Below are positions 7,870 through 17,867 of a DNA stretch of 64,000 bases, one piece after another. The stretch is from an uncultured Rubritalea sp. (GTDB taxonomy: Bacteria; Verrucomicrobiota; Verrucomicrobiia; Verrucomicrobiales; Akkermansiaceae). Within the stretch, counting starts at the first letter, position 1. Every line of letters starts with the position of its first letter. Position numbers and translations under genes: made by a program. A model generated the notes under the pieces. It made no database searches, had not been told where the DNA came from, and saw nothing but the letters and a program-made list of their open reading frames with translations. The stretch covers positions 31,342 to 95,341 of the forward strand of contig CALAJT010000017.1 in assembly GCA_937923145.1 (NCBI GenBank), written 5' to 3'.

Positions 7870-9240
7870 TTAAAGACGCCCTAGTTTTTTCAACAGATCA
7901 GACTGGATCGTTTTCTTGGATATGGAAATGATGCCCAGGCTGGCTCTCTCTTTTTCCTCTGACGGATCATCTGTTATCACGATAGTGAGCAGACTTAACC
8001 CTGTGGCTCTCCACTGTTGGATGAGTTTTTTGCGATTATCATCTAACTCTACGAGAACGATGATACACGCAGAAAGAGAGTCTCCATGCGTAAGTACCTT
8101 CTTAGAAAGACTTTGCCAATCAGGCTTCAAGTCTACATCGACAGTAGCTAACAACTCTAACATTTCCTCAGATTTCGCAATCCCAGAGCCCACCGTTTGC
8201 ACCTGCGCTCCTTGGTTTAGGAAGATGAGGTCTAGTAAACATTCTTTCGTCTCTACTGAACGCACGAATGAGGTGGCGATGGATACAGCCTCCTCAAAAT
8301 AATCAGCTTTTTCATAAGGGCATGCAGTGTCTAACACCAGTCCATATCTAGGGAAAAAGACATCTTCATATTCGCGCACGATGGGCTTTCCTGTCTTCGC
8401 CCAGCTACGCCAGTGAATGTGTTTCGGCGGATCACCAGGGCGGTATTCTCGGAGACCTACTACCTCATCTGTCTGCCCAGTAGCGCGGGCTACAGAGCGT
8501 CCACCCATTTCATTTCGTGAGATGCCTTCTAGGTCGAGTTCGGGGAGTTTATAGCGTCTAGGTAAAACAATGATTGAGGAACTATCTGGTGCAAGTTTGA
8601 TTGTTTTCTGAAAGAGCCCCAGCGAGTCAGGCAAGATAAGCTTAGTATCGGGAAATTGGATTTTGCCGCGCTTCAGTGGAGTACAGGCCATTGCTATTGT
8701 CTTAGTCTCACCACCTTTGATTTCAGGTAAGACTACTGGACTAGAGTGGTAGCTAGCTTTGCGCTTAATAAGCCAGATCCAACGATAATATTTGAGAAAT
8801 CTGTCCGCTATATTTCGGAGTTCTTCTCCAGGTTCTTTAGCAGATAGAAACTCCTGACGTGTGGGACGTGTGTCTGGAGTATCATCGTGCAGTAGTGCTG
8901 AGTAGAGCGTTCTTTTACTCGTGTTTGTTATCTCTGCCTGATAAAAAAGTTCTTCTCCAGCTAGCGCTTGTCCCGGTAGATTGCGTTTTATTTTACATGT
9001 TGCAGATCTCACCAGGCACGCGATGAATGATAGACCTACCAGTATTGTGAAGAAAATAAAAAGATAGAACGTAGAGAGACGATAGTAAGTCAACGCCACC
9101 ATAAAGATCAGTGGAAATGAAAAGAGTATTAAGAGACCCAGAGTAGTGACTCGACCATTATATTTTTTGGATACCGAATGCGTGAATCTATAGAGTGTGT
9201 AAAGAGCGCTAGTTACTTTACTGGCTTTTTTCTCACTCAT
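7870..9240 (-). CDS. DUF58 domain protein, partner of MoxR
   Basis: A 456-residue protein with a transmembrane hairpin near residues 35-80 (LGLLILFSFPLIFMVALTYY and a second segment) and the DUF58 signature near residues 255-285 (VVGLREYRPGDPPKHIHWRS followed by WAKTGKP). DUF58 proteins have a vWA-like fold and nearly always pair with a MoxR AAA+ ATPase, here 8 bases upstream. The pair is thought to act in assembly or activation of other proteins, often with periplasmic vWA proteins; the client is unknown and none is encoded here. Confidence 0.88.
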   Translation of the reverse strand: MSEKKASKVTSALYTLYRFTHSVSKKYNGRVTTLGLLILFSFPLIFMVALTYYRLSTFYLFIFFTILVGLSFIACLVRSATCKIKRNLPGQALAGEELFYQAEITNTSKRTLYSALLHDDTPDTRPTRQEFLSAKEPGEELRNIADRFLKYYRWIWLIKRKASYHSSPVVLPEIKGGETKTIAMACTPLKRGKIQFPDTKLILPDSLGLFQKTIKLAPDSSSIIVLPRRYKLPELDLEGISRNEMGGRSVARATGQTDEVVGLREYRPGDPPKHIHWRSWAKTGKPIVREYEDVFFPRYGLVLDTACPYEKADYFEEAVSIATSFVRSVETKECLLDLIFLNQGAQVQTVGSGIAKSEEMLELLATVDVDLKPDWQSLSKKVLTHGDSLSACIIVLVELDDNRKKLIQQWRATGLSLLTIVITDDPSEEKERASLGIISISKKTIQSDLLKKLGRL

Positions 9241-9248
9241 CTCGATGA

Positions 9249-10184
9249 CTAAGCAGGCACAGGAGCCTCAGCGATGAGTGTCTGAACTATCGACTTAGCT
9301 GACTTCCCAGAGTATTTAGCATCAGCATCTAGCACTAATCTGTGAGCGATGACCTCGACAGCACAGGCTTGGATTATGTCTGGTGTAACGAAGTCTTGCG
9401 CTTGCATGTAACTCATCGCTTGGCTGACTTTCATCAGAGCTAATGATGCTCTAGGGCTAGCTGCTAACTTGATCTCAGGTAGCTCACGCGTGGCACCTAC
9501 TAATGAGACGATATAGCGTTTGAGTTCTTCAGAAATGTGAATTTGAGCCACGTCTCTCTGCCACTGAGTTACTTCTTCTATAGTTATATCTGCCTTTACA
9601 GAATCAATGGGATGTAGCCCAGTCTGCTGATCTGTTAGAATGGCAATTTCTTGGTCAGCTTCTACATAACCTAGGGAGCACTGCATCATAAATCTATCCA
9701 TCTGCGCTTCGGGTAATGGATACGTGCCACGAAACTCTACTGGGTTCTGCGTGGCTATGACGAAGAACAGGTCATTAAATTGGTGAGTGATCCCTTCGAT
9801 AGTGGCTTGTTTTTCAGCCATGACTTCGAGCAATGCACTCTGGGTGCGAGGTGATGCACGGTTTATCTCATCCGCGAGTAGGATGTTAGAGAAAATAGGA
9901 CCTTTCTGGAACTTAAACTCAGAGGTCCTAGGATCTAAAATCGATACTCCTAAAATATCTGACGGCAGTAAGTCAGGGGTGAACTGAATCCTCTTAAAAT
10001 TAGCACCTGAGATACTTTCTGCGAGAGCTTTAGCTAAAGTTGTTTTTCCCGTACCTGGATAATCCTCTAATAAAAGATGCCCTCCTGCGGCAAAACAACA
10101 GAGGATTTTATTCACCAGATCCCCCTGCCCTTTGATGACTGAGCTAATAGTGGATTCTAGTTTCTGGTGGATAGTATGTGCCAA
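9249..10184 (-). CDS. MoxR family AAA+ ATPase
   Basis: A 311-residue MoxR ATPase. Walker A is EDYPGTGKTTLAKAL, Walker B is NILLADEINRASPRTQSALL, the sensor is VIATQNPVEFRGTYPLPEAQ, and the MoxR-specific helical lid follows with SPRASLALMKVSQA. It is a chaperone-like ATPase likely working with the DUF58 protein directly downstream (8-bp gap). The M42 peptidase gene ends 8 bp upstream, so these genes form one transcription unit. Confidence 0.93.
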   Translation of the reverse strand: MAHTIHQKLESTISSVIKGQGDLVNKILCCFAAGGHLLLEDYPGTGKTTLAKALAESISGANFKRIQFTPDLLPSDILGVSILDPRTSEFKFQKGPIFSNILLADEINRASPRTQSALLEVMAEKQATIEGITHQFNDLFFVIATQNPVEFRGTYPLPEAQMDRFMMQCSLGYVEADQEIAILTDQQTGLHPIDSVKADITIEEVTQWQRDVAQIHISEELKRYIVSLVGATRELPEIKLAASPRASLALMKVSQAMSYMQAQDFVTPDIIQACAVEVIAHRLVLDADAKYSGKSAKSIVQTLIAEAPVPA

Positions 10185-10192
10185 AGTAGTTA

Positions 10193-11266
10193 CTAGAGTA
10201 GATGGTTAAAATGATCTTCCGCTTGAAGGGATTCTACGAAAGCGACTAGCAAATCTACGGTGTAATTTATGTCCTCTATATGCGCGGTTTCTACTACTGA
10301 GTGCATACTCCTGATAGGAAGGGAAACTAGTGCACTAGGTATACCTTGCTTAGTAGTGTAGACATTATCAGTGTCTGTATAAGTGCTGTTAGGGGTAGCT
10401 TCGTGCTGAAGGGGTATTTTCTTTTCGCTAGCTAATTGGATGAGTCGCTCGACGACTAAGGGATGATTTGCTGAGCCATGAGCTACCGTAGGACCTTTAC
10501 CTAATTTTACGTCTCCGACTTCTTTTGCATCTAGGCCAGGAGTGTCCGTAGCATGGGTTACATCTATACAGATACAAACATCTGGTAGGTGACGGTAGGC
10601 TGCCATCGCTGCTCCAAAGCCACCTATTTCTTCTTGTGTAGCATTAAGACAGATTAGATTATGTGTCAGTGTCTTCTCTGATAACCTCTTCATTGCCTGA
10701 GCGATGATATATCCGCCGATACGATTGTCCAATGCTCGGCTTACGATTTTATCACCTCCTAAAAGAGTCGGCTTATCGGCATAGACAGCTACGTTACCTA
10801 CTCGTATTCCAAGCTTGGCTACTTCTATAGAGTTACTCACTCCCACATCGATCCATAGTTCATGAACCTTTGGAGCTTTTTCTTCGCTGGCATCTTTTCT
10901 CAGATGCACTGCTGTATTTCCTATAATGCCTAAGACCTCACCCTTATCACCTAGAATACTAATTCTTCGACCTCTGGCTGTAGCAGTATCGCTGCCACCG
11001 AGCTTGTCTACATAGAGGAAGCCTTCATCTGTGATATGCCTGACCATGTAGCCGATCTCGTCTGCATGCGCTTCGAGCATTACTGACTTTGAGACAGAAT
11101 TACTAGCTGATTTAGTAGCCCAGGTAGATCCATAAGCATCACATTTAACCTCAGAGGCAACAGGCTTCAGAAACTCAGACCACACTCGTTGTCCTGGCAT
11201 TTCAAAGCCTGTTGGGCTTGGTGTTCCTAGTAGTTTAAAGAGAAATTCTTGATCTTCGAGTGGCAT
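10193..11266 (-). CDS. M42 family metallo-aminopeptidase
   Basis: A 357-residue M42 (FrvX/tetrahedral aminopeptidase) protein with a two-zinc site. Visible ligand motifs are MLEAHADEIGYMV (His, catalytic Asp), VSRALDNRIGGYI (bridging Asp), ATQEEIGGFGA (catalytic Glu and ligand Glu), CIDVTHATDTPG (Asp) and SMHSVVETAHIEDI (His). All ligands look intact. Such enzymes trim peptides in the cytosol; glucanase activity has also been claimed for relatives. It lies between an AsmA-like gene and moxR with short gaps. Confidence 0.9.
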   Translation of the reverse strand: MPLEDQEFLFKLLGTPSPTGFEMPGQRVWSEFLKPVASEVKCDAYGSTWATKSASNSVSKSVMLEAHADEIGYMVRHITDEGFLYVDKLGGSDTATARGRRISILGDKGEVLGIIGNTAVHLRKDASEEKAPKVHELWIDVGVSNSIEVAKLGIRVGNVAVYADKPTLLGGDKIVSRALDNRIGGYIIAQAMKRLSEKTLTHNLICLNATQEEIGGFGAAMAAYRHLPDVCICIDVTHATDTPGLDAKEVGDVKLGKGPTVAHGSANHPLVVERLIQLASEKKIPLQHEATPNSTYTDTDNVYTTKQGIPSALVSLPIRSMHSVVETAHIEDINYTVDLLVAFVESLQAEDHFNHLL

Positions 11267-11291
11267 TATGAGTCGCAGGGGCAGGTTTACG

Positions 11292-12782
11292 CTAATCAGA
11301 AAGTTCCTGGTTTAGCTGGTCAAATGTATCTGCTGGAGACCGTCTCTTAGCACGAGCAAACTGGTCTGATAAGTCATCCGTAGGTGATGCTAAAGTTCCT
11401 CCTATTGTGATGTCAGTCCATAATAAATCACCATCGTCTTCCTTGAAGATTTTTTTCAGTCTACGCACTTCTAGAGGTGACAAGCTGACGATGGGAATAC
11501 CGATTTTCATTTCACCTTTAATATCTCCTGATTTATGCACTTCAAAGCTACCTTTTAGCTCCATCTGAGAGGTCTCTACTAATTTGATATCTGAGAAAAC
11601 CACTTTGTCCTTCAGCCAGTTCATCGAAAACTTTGATCCACTGGTGAAGGATGGCCTAGAGTAGAAACTATCCTTCATCTCTAATGAAAGTGTCTCTACG
11701 AATGCGAATGTAGACACCCCTATCTTATCAGATTCTACATGGGTAAGTATCTCTTTAGATTCTATGTCACCTAATTTCATCTTGAAAAATCCTTCGCCCT
11801 TAGTGATTTCTCCATGCATGAATCTCTTTGTTTTCAGATCTACCCACCCAGACATCGCCACATTAGAGAATTTTGTAACAAGTGATATTTTAGAAGCATT
11901 TCTGTAACCTACTTCTCCAGCTAAGGATATAGTACCGTCTCCATTTTCAGGCTGTAGAACGAGGGAGAGATCTGCATAGGTTTGCTTAATTTCTATTACC
12001 CCAGATTTGATCTTATGATCCTCAAATAGTGGTGCTTTTAATTCTCCTCCATAGAGGTAAACTTGCTTTCCACCATTTGCATCAATAGAGAAGTTAGCTT
12101 GCGTATTTGTTACTAGCCAGTCATTTTGCTCGCCAATGGTTGCGGTTAGCTTGTTACACTTATAGGTATCAAAGCTGAACTCTACAGGCGTCTCTCCACT
12201 CGGACTGATCTGATCTGGAGCATCTAACATATATAGTTTCATCTCTCCACTATCAGCTAGGACTTCAGGTCCACTCCAGCTGCCGCCTATAAATGAAAAT
12301 ATCCCATAACCTGCATCTAGACTGTCTAGTTTTAAAGAATCGATAACTGAGTTAGGAGATACCCAGTCAAATGTGAGCTGCTTCATACTTGCCTTGGCTG
12401 GAGATAATGCTAGACCTCCAACTTTTACTTCAGCTCCGGATTTCGACTCAATAGTTGTTACTACCTTCTCACTGAATTTATTACCGTTATAGTAAGATAG
12501 AGTGATTACAAATGCGATTCCTGCTAGTAATAACATAAAGAGAGATGAACATAAGAGAATTACCTTATTACGAGTATTTTTTTTCTCTTTCTCTTTCTTA
12601 GGTTGGGTAGATCTCCTCTTACGCGACTTTACTTTTAGAGCTTTTGAGCCATCGGCTCTAGTGACCATCACTCCGTCTTTCGCTAAATCAGGATTTGCGC
12701 TCCTGATATCTTTATTATCACTACCTCGCTTGAGGTTTTGCATCATTTCATCTACGGAAATATTCTCGTTTTTCTCTGGCAC
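11292..12782 (-). CDS. AsmA-like single-pass membrane protein, unknown function
   Basis: A 496-residue protein with a Lys/Arg-rich cytoplasmic N-terminal segment (KSRKRRSTQPKKEKEKK), one membrane helix near residues 73-97 (KVILLCSSLFMLLLAGIAFV), and a long beta-rich periplasmic part. The first periplasmic segment (IESKSGAEVKVGGLALSPAK) resembles the start of AsmA-like or translocation/assembly repeats. No catalytic motif was recognised. It is the first gene of the M42-MoxR-DUF58 group (25-bp gap). A role in envelope biogenesis is an inference from topology. Confidence 0.6.
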   Translation of the reverse strand: MPEKNENISVDEMMQNLKRGSDNKDIRSANPDLAKDGVMVTRADGSKALKVKSRKRRSTQPKKEKEKKNTRNKVILLCSSLFMLLLAGIAFVITLSYYNGNKFSEKVVTTIESKSGAEVKVGGLALSPAKASMKQLTFDWVSPNSVIDSLKLDSLDAGYGIFSFIGGSWSGPEVLADSGEMKLYMLDAPDQISPSGETPVEFSFDTYKCNKLTATIGEQNDWLVTNTQANFSIDANGGKQVYLYGGELKAPLFEDHKIKSGVIEIKQTYADLSLVLQPENGDGTISLAGEVGYRNASKISLVTKFSNVAMSGWVDLKTKRFMHGEITKGEGFFKMKLGDIESKEILTHVESDKIGVSTFAFVETLSLEMKDSFYSRPSFTSGSKFSMNWLKDKVVFSDIKLVETSQMELKGSFEVHKSGDIKGEMKIGIPIVSLSPLEVRRLKKIFKEDDGDLLWTDITIGGTLASPTDDLSDQFARAKRRSPADTFDQLNQELSD

Positions 12783-12884
12783 TTTATTTGATATCTATTG
12801 GATGTTCGAAAACTATTTAGGAGGGTAATGGATGTAGTCGTATTATTACAACAAACAGCGGCAAATTTTAATAAGTTAAGATAA

Positions 12885-15398
12885 CTATCTATCTCTCCAT
12901 GGGCGACCAGTAGGATCTACGAGTTCTGCTTTCACGAAGATGACAATCGCTGTCTTAGTAGAACGCAACGCATCACTCTGGAAGAATCTGCCAATCATTG
13001 GGATATTACCTAGAATCGGCGTCTTGTCATTCACCGTCTCGACTCGGTGCTCCTTTAAACCTCCAATTACTAAAGTATGACCATCTTGGATAGTCACATT
13101 CGTATTCGTTCGGATCACCCTGAAGACAGGCATAAGTATTTCGTTTCTTGAAATTACCTGGGGAGTGACTAGTCCTGTAATAGGATCAATTTGAGCCGTC
13201 TGTATCGGGCTACCGTAGTTCACAAAACCCTCAAACGAACTAAGGTTAGGGTTTATACTAAGATCTATGTAGTTTTTATCATCGCTCACAGTAGGCTCCA
13301 CTTCTAAGAGCATACCTAACTGCTTAGTAGTAAAACTTGTAGGAGTAGGAGGAGTTACTGGAGAAGCTGCCCCATTACCAGTTTCTACAGTATTAGGCAC
13401 TTCGCCTGGCTCGTATTCTTCTGGATATATAAAGTCTCTACCAGAATAAATAGTAGCTTTTTGACCAGGGGCAGTCACTACGGACGGCACCCATATTTGC
13501 GAATTATCATTCTTCTGTTTTACTCCACGCAGAATCATCTGGTAGTTCGTATCACTAATAGTGCCTGAAACCTGAAGCACACCCGGTGCGCGAGATGGTA
13601 GCACTGACGCTACTCCAGAGGAGTTCTGAGAATCTGCTATCAGATTTGAAATACCGCCCTGTCCAAAGGCAGTATCACCACTTCTGTTACCATTGTTGAG
13701 AGGTTGACCTGCGAAAGTTATTCCCGGGATTGCACCTGCAATAGGAGTGAGAGGCGAGGCTTGATTACCAACAGTTCCACCTCCGACAGATACTCTTCCA
13801 GCCTTAGTAGGATCTATAAGCCAATCGTAACCTAACTCTGTTAGGTCTGTTTGTCCGATCTCCATTATCGTGACTTTCAATACGACTTGGACTTTTTCCT
13901 TCATCGCCTGAGCCCTTACAAAGGTCTCAATAGAATCAAGAGCAAGTGGTGTATTTTTAACTCTGAGGGTGTTATTATTACTTGTATAAAAAGCATATGC
14001 ACCTTCTGGGAAGGCTATACCCAGCTTCTTAAAATACTCAAGCGCAGTCATTTGAGCCTGTAGTCCAGACTGAGAATTCGCAAACACGTCTTCCTGCTGT
14101 TGATTATCTCCAGCATTATCTAAAAACCCGACAGGGACTCTGAATGTGCGCTCTTCTAGATCACCACTCTCAGAACCTAAGGGACGGATCACAATGGCAT
14201 GACGTTCCGCTCTCCAGTAAGTTCCGGTAGCCTGAGTCACTCGGTCTAAAACTTCTGACATCGGGATACTACGAAGCTGTAAAGAAAATCTTGTTGCTCT
14301 TATCTTAGGAGCAAAACCTCCTGCTTCGTCACCGAAGCGTGTTACATAGTTAACGCCTTTTAGAGCAGGATCTAGTTCAGTAGTATCAAGCTCTCTCGTC
14401 AATGCACGAATGATGCGTAGAGCATCATCAAAAGTAGTATTCTGAAAATTCACTTCAGGCACCATGATCTGTGCTACCTTGTTGTTCCTTGTGATCTGAT
14501 CTTCAGCGATCTGTTGCTCTTCTGATGTTCCGGCACTCACTATAGAGTTAACTTCCTCTTCTACCTTTCTTTCCCAGAGAGCGTCCACGTCTTGTAGAGC
14601 CTGAGCTCTATTTTGATCTCGCCCTGTTGTGTAGGAATGGCTCATCTCACCCATAGTCTTTTCCATACCACGACGTGCCGCTTTATTGTATGGGTCTAGC
14701 TTGAGCACTTCTTTATAAGCGACTACAGACTCATTATATTGTCCTTGGAGATAGTAAGCCTCTCCCTTGCGTAAAAGTTGACCCACCTGCACCACATCAT
14801 TCACATGCTCTGGAGTTAGTGTAGGGCTGGAGCGGATCGGATCATCGAGCTTATCTAGCATCTTCTTAGCTCCAGTATTTCCTGGCAGCACCTCTGGGCT
14901 CAGAATTGCCTCTAGCTGCCTTTTGGCTTCGGCTGATCTTCCTACACGGTTTAGTGATTTAGCATTCTCGACCACCGCCTGAGCATAACGCTCAGCAGAT
15001 GCCTGCTTAATCTCATTAGTAAGACCTCCCTTTGGGATCATTTCAAACGCCTTACTGTAGACATCTACAGCCTTTGCATAATTTCCTTTCGTATAGAATT
15101 TATCTCCTTTTAAAAGTAGTTCCTCAGCGAGGATAACACTCTCTTGGCGCTTCTGGATCTCTTGCTGGATTAATGATGCATCCTGCGCTAGAGATGTGTT
15201 ACTAAGCAGAAGAATTCCACTCATCGTGGCGGCAGCAGTTATGCTAAGTGCACTTGAAAACCTAGACTTAGGTGCTCGGTAATGACTCCCTGACATCATG
15301 GATCTACTCCATCCTAGCTCTGCGCTATCACTTGATTTATATAAAATATTGCTTTCTGATCTAAGTATCATCATACGAGTGAGACTACTTATACACAT
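12885..15398 (-). CDS. Type IV pilus secretin, Amuc_1098-like
   Basis: An 837-residue outer-membrane secretin. After a signal-type hydrophobic stretch (about residues 51-70) come TPR-like repeats (GDKFYTKGNYAKAVDVYSKA and GEAYYLQGQYNESVVAYKEV), then N-domain-like regions and a C-terminal secretin domain ending NVTIQDGHTLVIGGL and KTPILGNIPMIGRFFQS. TPR plus secretin and the YSGRDFIYPEEYEPGE segment resemble the Akkermansia pilus secretin Amuc_1098. It would form the pilus channel. The start is supported by a perfect AGGAGG at 15403-15408, 4 bases before the ATG, but this gives a long pre-signal segment. An internal ATG at 15299, preceded by GGAG, is the alternative. Confidence 0.88.
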   Translation of the reverse strand: MCISSLTRMMILRSESNILYKSSDSAELGWSRSMMSGSHYRAPKSRFSSALSITAAATMSGILLLSNTSLAQDASLIQQEIQKRQESVILAEELLLKGDKFYTKGNYAKAVDVYSKAFEMIPKGGLTNEIKQASAERYAQAVVENAKSLNRVGRSAEAKRQLEAILSPEVLPGNTGAKKMLDKLDDPIRSSPTLTPEHVNDVVQVGQLLRKGEAYYLQGQYNESVVAYKEVLKLDPYNKAARRGMEKTMGEMSHSYTTGRDQNRAQALQDVDALWERKVEEEVNSIVSAGTSEEQQIAEDQITRNNKVAQIMVPEVNFQNTTFDDALRIIRALTRELDTTELDPALKGVNYVTRFGDEAGGFAPKIRATRFSLQLRSIPMSEVLDRVTQATGTYWRAERHAIVIRPLGSESGDLEERTFRVPVGFLDNAGDNQQQEDVFANSQSGLQAQMTALEYFKKLGIAFPEGAYAFYTSNNNTLRVKNTPLALDSIETFVRAQAMKEKVQVVLKVTIMEIGQTDLTELGYDWLIDPTKAGRVSVGGGTVGNQASPLTPIAGAIPGITFAGQPLNNGNRSGDTAFGQGGISNLIADSQNSSGVASVLPSRAPGVLQVSGTISDTNYQMILRGVKQKNDNSQIWVPSVVTAPGQKATIYSGRDFIYPEEYEPGEVPNTVETGNGAASPVTPPTPTSFTTKQLGMLLEVEPTVSDDKNYIDLSINPNLSSFEGFVNYGSPIQTAQIDPITGLVTPQVISRNEILMPVFRVIRTNTNVTIQDGHTLVIGGLKEHRVETVNDKTPILGNIPMIGRFFQSDALRSTKTAIVIFVKAELVDPTGRPWRDR

Positions 15399-15753
15399 TT
15401 ATCCTCCTAGCTTAAGCTCAAAATCATAAATATTACTTAACTTTACAAAACTAAATAAGCCCAAAGCAGAGAGCTCTACAAATTACTATTTCTTTAAATC
15501 AGGGATCACAACGATCAACACGCTAGTAGATTATCTTTTACCATTCCTGAGTGATAGTAGTCTTCTAATAAGCTATTTGCTATCAGGAGGCTCTCCCCTT
15601 CTAACATCTACAGTAGTATATTGATGAATCTCAGTAGACATGAAAACATAGGATTACTTTTCATTCTGATCAAACCAAAGACAAGATTACTCTACTTCAG
15701 TAACGCATGATTTAATATAGAGCTTTATTAAGAAATTCGCTTTAATCACTACC
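15399..15753. other. Divergent intergenic region
   Basis: About 355 bases between the divergent secretin and ferritin-like/ATP-grasp genes. It must hold promoters for both. Apart from the secretin Shine-Dalgarno site no clear promoter boxes, hairpins or small genes were found. Confidence 0.4.
15403..15408 (-). promoter_or_regulatory. Shine-Dalgarno site of the secretin gene
   Basis: On the minus strand AGGAGG is followed by ATAA and then the ATG at 15398. It is one of the few clear Shine-Dalgarno sequences in the window and supports the long start of the secretin, though the 4-base spacing is short. Confidence 0.6.
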
Positions 15754-17775
15754 ATGAATGTCGTACATGAGGGTATGGATATCAAAGACGTCGCTGAATC
15801 TGTACTTTTTTCTCGTTCACTAGAAGAGAAACTAAGCTCACCCACGTCGGTGACTGATCATCAAAAAGAATTACTCGTTTCACTTCCTGATTTACCTGGA
15901 AGACCTAGCGAACTCATCATTTCTGAAAAGGGTGTGAAAGTAGAATTCCCAGGCACTAACAAGATCGAAGATAAGCACGAACGTGGCAAAATGCTGCATT
16001 TTCTAGCTAATCATGAACTTCTAGCCACCGAGCTGATGGCTCTGGTATTGCTGAAATTCCCCAACGCCCCTGAAGAGTTCCGCCAAGGTGTTTACAAAAC
16101 CATGCGTGAAGAGCAGGCACATACTCGGATGTATATGCGTAGGATGAAAGTGTGCGATATCGAGTTTGGGCAGTTACCTGTGAATGATTATTTTTGGAGA
16201 ATGGTAGCACCGATGGAATGCCCTTTGGATTTCGTCAGTCGCCTAAGTCTTGTATTTGAACAGGCAAATCTCGACTACTCACTCCACTACGCAAAACTCT
16301 TCCGCCAAGCTGGAGACACTGGCACCGCAGCTGTATTAGAGAAGATCTATCACGATGAGATTGACCACGTTGGTCATGGTCTCAAATGGTTTAGAAAATG
16401 GAAGGACGAAGGACTCACTGACTGGAGCGCATTCAAAAAGCAACTCCACTTTCCTCTCACCACTGCACGAGCTAAGGGAATGGCTCCTTACAATTCCTAT
16501 GGCAGAAAGCTCGCTGGCATCGATGAGGAATGGATAGATGCCCTAGAAGTCATAGAGCAATCTCGTGGTAGAACTCCTATCGTGCACTGGTTTAATCCGA
16601 ATGAGGAGCTTGCCATGACACTGCACGAAAAACCTGTTAGAAATTTCCAAGCTAAAAAAAACCAACTCACCCTAGAAAAAGATCTCAGCGTGCTGCCCCT
16701 CACTTGGGCACGTAGAGATGACGTAGTAATCGTAGACCAAATGCCCACCAGAGAACATCTCCGCAATCTAAAGCGCTGGGGATTTCCTGTTCCTGAATTT
16801 ATTCTCAGAGAAGATTCTAAAAGTTTAAAAGAGCGTAAGATCGGCGGACTCTGCCCGTGGGCATGGGGACCTCAGTCTAGCAGAATGATGCAGACTTATC
16901 AGGACTCTATCCCAGCAAAAGTCAACCGCCCATGGAGAGAGGCAGTGAGTCCTACTCTCTTCTCTAAGCTATCTGGTCTTCAGCTCGCGGAGAAACTAGA
17001 TGAAAAAATCGGCGTATGGTGCACCACCTCAGATGCAGTAGTAGCTGCCATTTCAAACATACCTGGAGGAATCCTCCTCAAAGCAGCTCTCTCTAGCGCA
17101 GGTCGCGGGCACCTCAAGATCACCCAACCTCTCACAGACAAAGACAAAAACTGGATTAAGAATATCCTCAAAGATCAGGGTGGAATAGCGGTAGAGCCAT
17201 GGCTAGATAAGGTAGTAGATTTCTCTGCACAATACGAAGTCTATAATGACCACATCAAACTCAAAGGCATGACTCGGGTAATCAATGATCCTAGCGGGCA
17301 CTATCTCGGCACCTTTGTCCATTCTAAGTGGTCCACAGGATTAGATAGCGAACTGACGAAATTTCTCTACAAAGAACAACAACTCATGGAGCTCTACCGG
17401 GAGAAAATGCCTGAGCTGATCCGCGAAATAATTGACCCAAACTACCGTGGAAATTTCGGTATTGATGCTATGGTTTATTTAGATGATCACGGTAACTACC
17501 AGCTACGCAAAATAGTAGAAATAAACCCCCGAATCACCATGGGACGCGTCGCTCTTGAACTACAAAAAAAATCTGAATCAGGCAAAGTAGGCTACTACGA
17601 AATCATCAGAAAATCGAAAATTAAAAACTTCAATCAATGGTTAAAGAATCTAACACAATCACAATTTTTTGATGATCCAAGACTCATCGGTGAAGGTATT
17701 TACCCTATTAATGATCCAGCTCAGGCCAAGGAGTTCATTGCTTTATGGCATGTCCGAAATCCTATGAAATATTGA
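15754..17775 (+). CDS. Ferritin-like (DUF455) + ATP-grasp fusion protein
   Basis: A 673-residue two-part protein. Residues 75-215 look like a DUF455 ferritin-like four-helix bundle with a full diiron ligand pattern: E88 (NHELLATE), E120 and H123 (REEQAH), E169 (VFEQANLD), E202 and H205 (HDEIDH). Residues 330-600 look like an ATP-grasp ligase: LLKAALSSAGRGHLKI (nucleotide-binding lysine K443), then EPWLDKVVDF, GIDAMVYLDD and the metal-binding end VEINPRITMG (E589, N591). ATP-grasp enzymes join carboxylates to amines through acylphosphates; diiron bundles often oxidise. A substrate is not evident and no biosynthetic partner is adjacent. No signal peptide, so cytosolic. Function unknown. Confidence 0.8.
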   Translation: MNVVHEGMDIKDVAESVLFSRSLEEKLSSPTSVTDHQKELLVSLPDLPGRPSELIISEKGVKVEFPGTNKIEDKHERGKMLHFLANHELLATELMALVLLKFPNAPEEFRQGVYKTMREEQAHTRMYMRRMKVCDIEFGQLPVNDYFWRMVAPMECPLDFVSRLSLVFEQANLDYSLHYAKLFRQAGDTGTAAVLEKIYHDEIDHVGHGLKWFRKWKDEGLTDWSAFKKQLHFPLTTARAKGMAPYNSYGRKLAGIDEEWIDALEVIEQSRGRTPIVHWFNPNEELAMTLHEKPVRNFQAKKNQLTLEKDLSVLPLTWARRDDVVIVDQMPTREHLRNLKRWGFPVPEFILREDSKSLKERKIGGLCPWAWGPQSSRMMQTYQDSIPAKVNRPWREAVSPTLFSKLSGLQLAEKLDEKIGVWCTTSDAVVAAISNIPGGILLKAALSSAGRGHLKITQPLTDKDKNWIKNILKDQGGIAVEPWLDKVVDFSAQYEVYNDHIKLKGMTRVINDPSGHYLGTFVHSKWSTGLDSELTKFLYKEQQLMELYREKMPELIREIIDPNYRGNFGIDAMVYLDDHGNYQLRKIVEINPRITMGRVALELQKKSESGKVGYYEIIRKSKIKNFNQWLKNLTQSQFFDDPRLIGEGIYPINDPAQAKEFIALWHVRNPMKY

Positions 17776-17867
17776 TGTAGAAGCTCATTGAACTATTCTT
17801 AGTAATGTATTCCTTAAAAAACACTGAAAACTCGTTGAAAAATTGGAATGTGCTTTTAACATAACTA

